This document shows positions 32,275-35,826 of a DNA stretch of 35,826 nucleotides, in pieces. Source of the DNA: an uncultured Alteromonadaceae bacterium (GTDB lineage Bacteria; Pseudomonadota; Gammaproteobacteria; Enterobacterales; Alteromonadaceae). The stretch spans positions 1 through 35,826 of the forward strand of contig CALKGI010000122.1 in the NCBI GenBank assembly GCA_938085045.1. The letters run 5' to 3'. The number at the start of each line of letters is the position of its first letter. Position 1 is the stretch's first letter. The notes under the pieces were generated by a model that saw nothing but the letters and a program-made list of their open reading frames with translations, did no database searches and was not told where the DNA came from. The translations under genes were made by a program, and so were the position numbers.

Positions 32275-33330
32275 ATGAAACATCCCCTATCGTTAGCCAT
32301 ATTAGCGTTGTGTCTTGCTGGCAGTTTTTCAGCTCAAGCAAGAGACAAACAAGACAAAAACTATTTTTGTCAAACAGACTGCCAGTTAGAATTTAAGCAA
32401 TTTAGAGATTACGCCATAGAAGGTTCGCCAATGGCTAATCTGATGTTGGCCATTATGTATTACAAAGGTAAAGGCACCGAAGTTAATATCGCAGCCGGAA
32501 ACGCCCGTTTACGCCGTGCAGCCAATGCCAAAGAACCCGCCGCCCAATACCAACTCGGTTATTTATTAATGCATGGCCTGTATATGCCTAAAGACTTAGA
32601 AGATGCTTTACGCTGGTTTATTCGCGCCGAGCGTAGTGGGCAAGTTGGTGCCAAAGAGAAAATAGTTGAAGTTAAAAAATTACTTAACCGCGAATTAAAT
32701 GAAGATGATTTTGAATCATCAATTGTTGATGAATCGGTTTTTGTCGATAGCACCAAAGCCGACCTAACTCAAGAATCTCAACTGGCCGACCTGCAATTGT
32801 GTCAGGTTGCCACCAAGCGTAAAGCCGCCGAGGTGGTGTTGTTGTTTCACGAAAAAGGCATTAGTGACATTGACGAAATGCACGAATATGCTGCTGAGTG
32901 GGACATGGCCAATTGGGGCAAAGGCGCCGACCTGCGCAAAGCCGAATCAGCGGGCGTTATTATGGACTGGTCATGTGTCAAAAACGCCTTTACGTTACGC
33001 TTGTCGGGGATGATTGATAAAAATATTGCTCTAGCTGACGACAAACAGTTCAAAGCCAAATATGCTGGGCTGGAACTACTAGACAAACCACTAGAGCGAG
33101 TGGCTAGAGTAAGAGCTGAACTAGATAAACGTGACGCTGTTGCAAGAATAGCGCAAGCAAAAAAACGTGGTGATGTAGACACTCGAAAAGTTGAGGTTAT
33201 CAACGTGTCTGCTGGCTTCAGTTACGAACAATTGCTCAACGTGGCTAAGAATCAAACCTGTAATACCAAGTGCGATCCACCATGGCATTATATTGTGGCT
33301 CCTTTGGTGGTGCTGGCGGGCGATCAATAG
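32275..33330 (+). CDS. Secreted Sel1-repeat (TPR-like) protein
   Basis: A 351-residue protein with a signal peptide (MKHPLSLAILALCLAGSFSAQA, cleavage likely after AQA near 22). Residues ~45-125 hold two to three Sel1-like repeats (SPMANLMLAIMYYKGKGTEVN; PAAQYQLGYLLMHGLYMPKDLEDALRWFIRA). The remaining 200 residues are helical and unassigned. The mature protein begins and ends with matching Cys pairs (FCQTDC near residue 35; TCNTKC near 340), suggesting a disulfide-stabilised periplasmic fold. The ATG at 32275 is preceded by GGAG; an in-frame TTG four codons earlier is not needed. Sel1 proteins usually mediate protein-protein contacts; the partner is unknown. Confidence 0.82.
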   Translation: MKHPLSLAILALCLAGSFSAQARDKQDKNYFCQTDCQLEFKQFRDYAIEGSPMANLMLAIMYYKGKGTEVNIAAGNARLRRAANAKEPAAQYQLGYLLMHGLYMPKDLEDALRWFIRAERSGQVGAKEKIVEVKKLLNRELNEDDFESSIVDESVFVDSTKADLTQESQLADLQLCQVATKRKAAEVVLLFHEKGISDIDEMHEYAAEWDMANWGKGADLRKAESAGVIMDWSCVKNAFTLRLSGMIDKNIALADDKQFKAKYAGLELLDKPLERVARVRAELDKRDAVARIAQAKKRGDVDTRKVEVINVSAGFSYEQLLNVAKNQTCNTKCDPPWHYIVAPLVVLAGDQ

Positions 33331-33335
33331 TCGTT

Positions 33336-33371
33336 GTTTCGCCTGTGGGTTTCGCTGAGTCGAGGCGAAAC
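33336..33371 (+). terminator. Hairpin after the Sel1-repeat gene
   Basis: A 9-bp perfect stem (GTTTCGCCT / AGGCGAAAC) with an 18-nt loop lies 5 nt after the stop codon. There is no T-run behind it, so intrinsic termination is uncertain. Confidence 0.35.
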
Positions 33372-33470
33372 CTTCCCTCAGTCATATCTTGAAACGTATG
33401 TCACTTCCACCGAGTCTAATCATTGCGTATAGTATGGGCATTGTTATTATCAAAAGAATAAAGGAACATC

Positions 33471-35826
33471 ATGAAACTTCGGCTTGTGACCTCGTTGATT
33501 TTGGGACTCAGTTTTACTGCGTCGGCTTCAAACGGTTATTACCGCTCACCTGACTTACATAAAGACACTGTAGTCTTCACCGCTGAGGGCGACCTTTGGC
33601 TGACCAAATTCAACAAACGTGGTAATACCACACAAGCCAAACGGCTGACCACTCATGTTGTTGAAGAGAAACAGGCGAGTATTTCAAACGATGGCAAACA
33701 AATTGCCTATGTTGCCAATTACGAAGGTTCGGCTGAGGTTTATGTGATTGGGGTTGATGGTGGCGTCGCCAAACGGGTCACTTTTGAGAATAGCTTTGTT
33801 AAAGTTCAAGGCTGGACCAAAACAGGTGAAATATTATACAGCACCAATAATCGCATCGGTCCGGCAGGTAATTGGACACTACGAACGGTTAACCCTAAAA
33901 CATTGGTGGCTAAATCAATTCCGCTTGCCGATACCAGCGAAGGTGATATCGATGCCGATGGCGAAATGATTTATGTCAGCCGGTTTGGGCTGGGTCGTTC
34001 GAGTGATAACGCCAAGGTATACCGGGGCGGTGGTGCAGGTCAGTTATGGTCTTATCGTTTGGGTTCAAACAACGAGGCGACTTTACTGACTAAAAACCAC
34101 ATTGGTAATGCTCGTAAGCCGATGGTGCATAACAACAAATTGTATTTTGTCAGTGACGCCAGCGGCAATGATAACATTTGGTCAATGTCGTTAGATGGCA
34201 GCAACGCAAAAGCCGTGACTAAATTTAAAGAATGGCCAGTACGCGAAGCGAACCTCGACAACGGCAACATCGTTTATCAACAAGGCGCCGACATAAAAGT
34301 ACTAAATTTGCGCTCAGGCAAATCAACCACGCTGTCGATTGACTTAACGTCTGACTTCCCGCACCTGCGTGAACGTTGGATAGACAAGCCTTTGAAATAC
34401 ACCACCTCAACCCATATGGGCGCCGAAAAAGAAAAGGTTGTGATCACCGCCCGTGGCCGCGTTGCTGTGGCTGGTACTGGCAAAGTACGCTTGGCCCAAG
34501 TGGCTACGCCTGCTGATTCGCGCACCCGAGGCGCAATTTTAAGCAATGACGGCAAATGGGTTTATGCCATCAGCGATGCCAGTGGCGAGATGGAAGTTTG
34601 GCGTTTTGCTGCTGACGGGTCTGAAGATGCTAAGCAGTTGACCACCGACGGTTCAACCATGCGTTGGCAGTTATCGTTATCTCCTGATGGAAAGTTCATT
34701 GCCCATGACGACAAACACGGCGACTTGTGGTTGCTTGATTTAGAAACCTTAAAAAACAAAAAAATCGTTAGCAACGGCAACGGTTTTGATGCCTTTGTTG
34801 ACTTGGTTTGGTCGAGTGATAGCTCATTGCTCGCGATCACCAGGCGACTGATAAGCGAAGAACGCGACCGCGTGATGTTGTACTCAATAATCGATGGTAA
34901 AGAACAAGTGTTGACCAGCGATAATTACGTTTCTCATTCGCCTGCCTTTAGTCATGACGGCAATTGGTTGTACTTTTTATCTGAAAGGCACTTCAATGCA
35001 AGACCTAGCCATCCTTGGGGTGACAGAAACATGGGACCGGGTTTTGACCGACGTGCTTTGGTATTTGCTTATAGCCTCGACAAAACAGCCAAATTCCCAT
35101 TTCAAACCCCCAATGAACTGTTGTTAGCTGACAATGACAATGACAATGACAATAAAAAGGACAATAAAAAGGACAGTAAAAAAGACAGTAAACAGGATGA
35201 TAAAAAGCAGAACGACAAGGACGACAAAAAAGCCGAATACATTAAAGTTGATTGGCAGGGGATCACCGAGCGTTTATGGCAGGTACCCGTTAGCTCAGGT
35301 AATTACAGCGAATTAAGGGCCAACGAAGGGTATCTTTATTTGCTTGACCGAGTCAGTGAGCCGGGCAGCAAACCATCACTTAAATCGATAAAAATCAAAC
35401 CGTCACCCACTGTAGAAACGTTTGCGGGTAATGTCGGTGAATATGAGCTGTCTAAAAACGGCAAAAAGATGTTTGTACGCAAGCGCGGTGCGGGCAATGC
35501 CAATCTTTATATCGTCAATGCCAATGGCAAATTCTCAAGCGATAACAAGGTCAACAAAGTACAAACCAAAGACTGGCAAATGGCATTGCAACCAAGGGAA
35601 GAATGGCGCCAAATGTTTCATGATGCGTGGATAATGCATCGCGATTCACTGTTTGATAGTAATTTGCGTGGTGTTGATTGGCCCGCAATAAAAATCAAAT
35701 ATGAACCGCTACTTGAGCGTTTGACCGACCGCTACGAACTTAACGATTTACTGGCGCAAATGACGGGCAATCTCAATGCGCTGCACTCACAAATTCGCAC
35801 GGGTGATGTGCCACAAGCTCAAGCGC
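33471..35826 (+). CDS. Tricorn-like S41 peptidase, N-terminal part (cut by the right edge)
   Basis: The frame is open from the ATG at 33471 (AAGGA 7-8 nt upstream) to the window end, giving 785 codons. It has a signal peptide (MKLRLVTSLILGLSFTASAS), then a six- to seven-bladed beta-propeller made of WD40/TolB-like repeats (for example ASISNDGKQIAYVANYEGSAEVYVI and LSLSPDGKFIAHDDKHGDLWLLDL), a second propeller (~340-530), a hydrophilic D/N/K-rich insert (~552-590) and the start of the C1/core domain (EEWRQMFHDAWIMHRDSLFDSNLRGVDW). The PDZ and Ser-protease core lie beyond the window. By family it is a periplasmic tricorn-type protease degrading peptides. It probably starts its own transcript, as a hairpin separates it from the Sel1 gene. 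Confidence 0.9.
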   Translation, partial: MKLRLVTSLILGLSFTASASNGYYRSPDLHKDTVVFTAEGDLWLTKFNKRGNTTQAKRLTTHVVEEKQASISNDGKQIAYVANYEGSAEVYVIGVDGGVAKRVTFENSFVKVQGWTKTGEILYSTNNRIGPAGNWTLRTVNPKTLVAKSIPLADTSEGDIDADGEMIYVSRFGLGRSSDNAKVYRGGGAGQLWSYRLGSNNEATLLTKNHIGNARKPMVHNNKLYFVSDASGNDNIWSMSLDGSNAKAVTKFKEWPVREANLDNGNIVYQQGADIKVLNLRSGKSTTLSIDLTSDFPHLRERWIDKPLKYTTSTHMGAEKEKVVITARGRVAVAGTGKVRLAQVATPADSRTRGAILSNDGKWVYAISDASGEMEVWRFAADGSEDAKQLTTDGSTMRWQLSLSPDGKFIAHDDKHGDLWLLDLETLKNKKIVSNGNGFDAFVDLVWSSDSSLLAITRRLISEERDRVMLYSIIDGKEQVLTSDNYVSHSPAFSHDGNWLYFLSERHFNARPSHPWGDRNMGPGFDRRALVFAYSLDKTAKFPFQTPNELLLADNDNDNDNKKDNKKDSKKDSKQDDKKQNDKDDKKAEYIKVDWQGITERLWQVPVSSGNYSELRANEGYLYLLDRVSEPGSKPSLKSIKIKPSPTVETFAGNVGEYELSKNGKKMFVRKRGAGNANLYIVNANGKFSSDNKVNKVQTKDWQMALQPREEWRQMFHDAWIMHRDSLFDSNLRGVDWPAIKIKYEPLLERLTDRYELNDLLAQMTGNLNALHSQIRTGDVPQAQA

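Noticed and set aside
32847..33203. 118-codon minus-strand frame
   Set aside because: Antisense to the Sel1-repeat gene; Ser-rich translation typical of an antisense artefact.
1..35826. tRNA, rRNA, CRISPR array, riboswitch or intact insertion sequence
   Set aside because: No cloverleaf-like segments, regularly spaced repeats or transposase genes were recognised on reading both strands.

Overview
The window looks like chromosomal DNA from a marine-type gammaproteobacterium, most likely of the Alteromonadales (Colwellia/Alteromonas/Shewanella-like). The grounds are a full-length hybrid ArcB sensor kinase that aligns residue for residue with E. coli ArcB numbering at its key sites, a VF530-family small protein, a Tat-exported PhoD, FolE2, a tricorn-type S41 protease and moderate base composition. 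No RNA genes, CRISPR arrays, prophage or intact insertion sequences were seen.

The centre of the window (about 3.2-21.2 kb, minus strand) is one long, tightly packed aryl polyene (APE) pigment operon of 21 recognisable genes. Promoter-proximal to distal they are: lipoprotein, chain-length-factor-like ketosynthase, acylglycerol-phosphate acyltransferase, two acyl carrier proteins, a COG4648-type membrane protein, an acyl-AMP ligase, a FabZ/ApeI-like dehydratase, a family 2 glycosyltransferase, an LpxL-like acyltransferase, an MIO aromatic ammonia lyase, a hotdog thioesterase, a LolA-like carrier, an MMPL exporter, a halogenase-like flavoprotein, a DUF3261 lipoprotein, a ketosynthase, a second dehydratase, a ketoreductase, a second ketosynthase and a MipA/OmpV outer-membrane protein. 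Most neighbours overlap by 1-17 nt. A consensus -10 lies upstream of the first gene and a small hairpin with a T-run follows the last. A class I methyltransferase is transcribed divergently from the same intergenic region. In the inferred pathway the ammonia lyase may supply an aromatic acid, the ligase loads it on an ACP, the KS/CLF, KR and DH enzymes build the polyene, the acyl- and glycosyltransferases attach it to a lipid, and MMPL, LolA-like, DUF3261 and MipA proteins move it to the outer membrane.

The oddest spot is the MMPL/flavoprotein junction. A 145-nt-period direct duplication creates a chimeric 53-codon ORF (start of the flavoprotein gene fused to the end of the MMPL gene) and repeats the same 17-nt stop/start overlap at both ends. 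The flavoprotein has most hallmarks of flavin-dependent halogenases.

Left flank (1-3.1 kb): the 3' end of an unidentified gene, a probable Rpn-nuclease/transposase remnant, and a DMT-family permease divergent from an AraC regulator. Right flank (22-35.8 kb): a small hypothetical gene, a MocR-type regulator whose PLP lysine position appears to be Asp, a GNAT acetyltransferase, a class V aminotransferase/cysteine desulfurase with an in-frame EPL repeat, an N-terminally deleted GNAT remnant, phoD, a roughly 178-bp inverted-repeat element, folE2, arcB (lacking one of the two redox cysteines), a VF530 gene, a Sel1-repeat secreted protein, and the first 785 codons of a tricorn-like protease cut by the window end.
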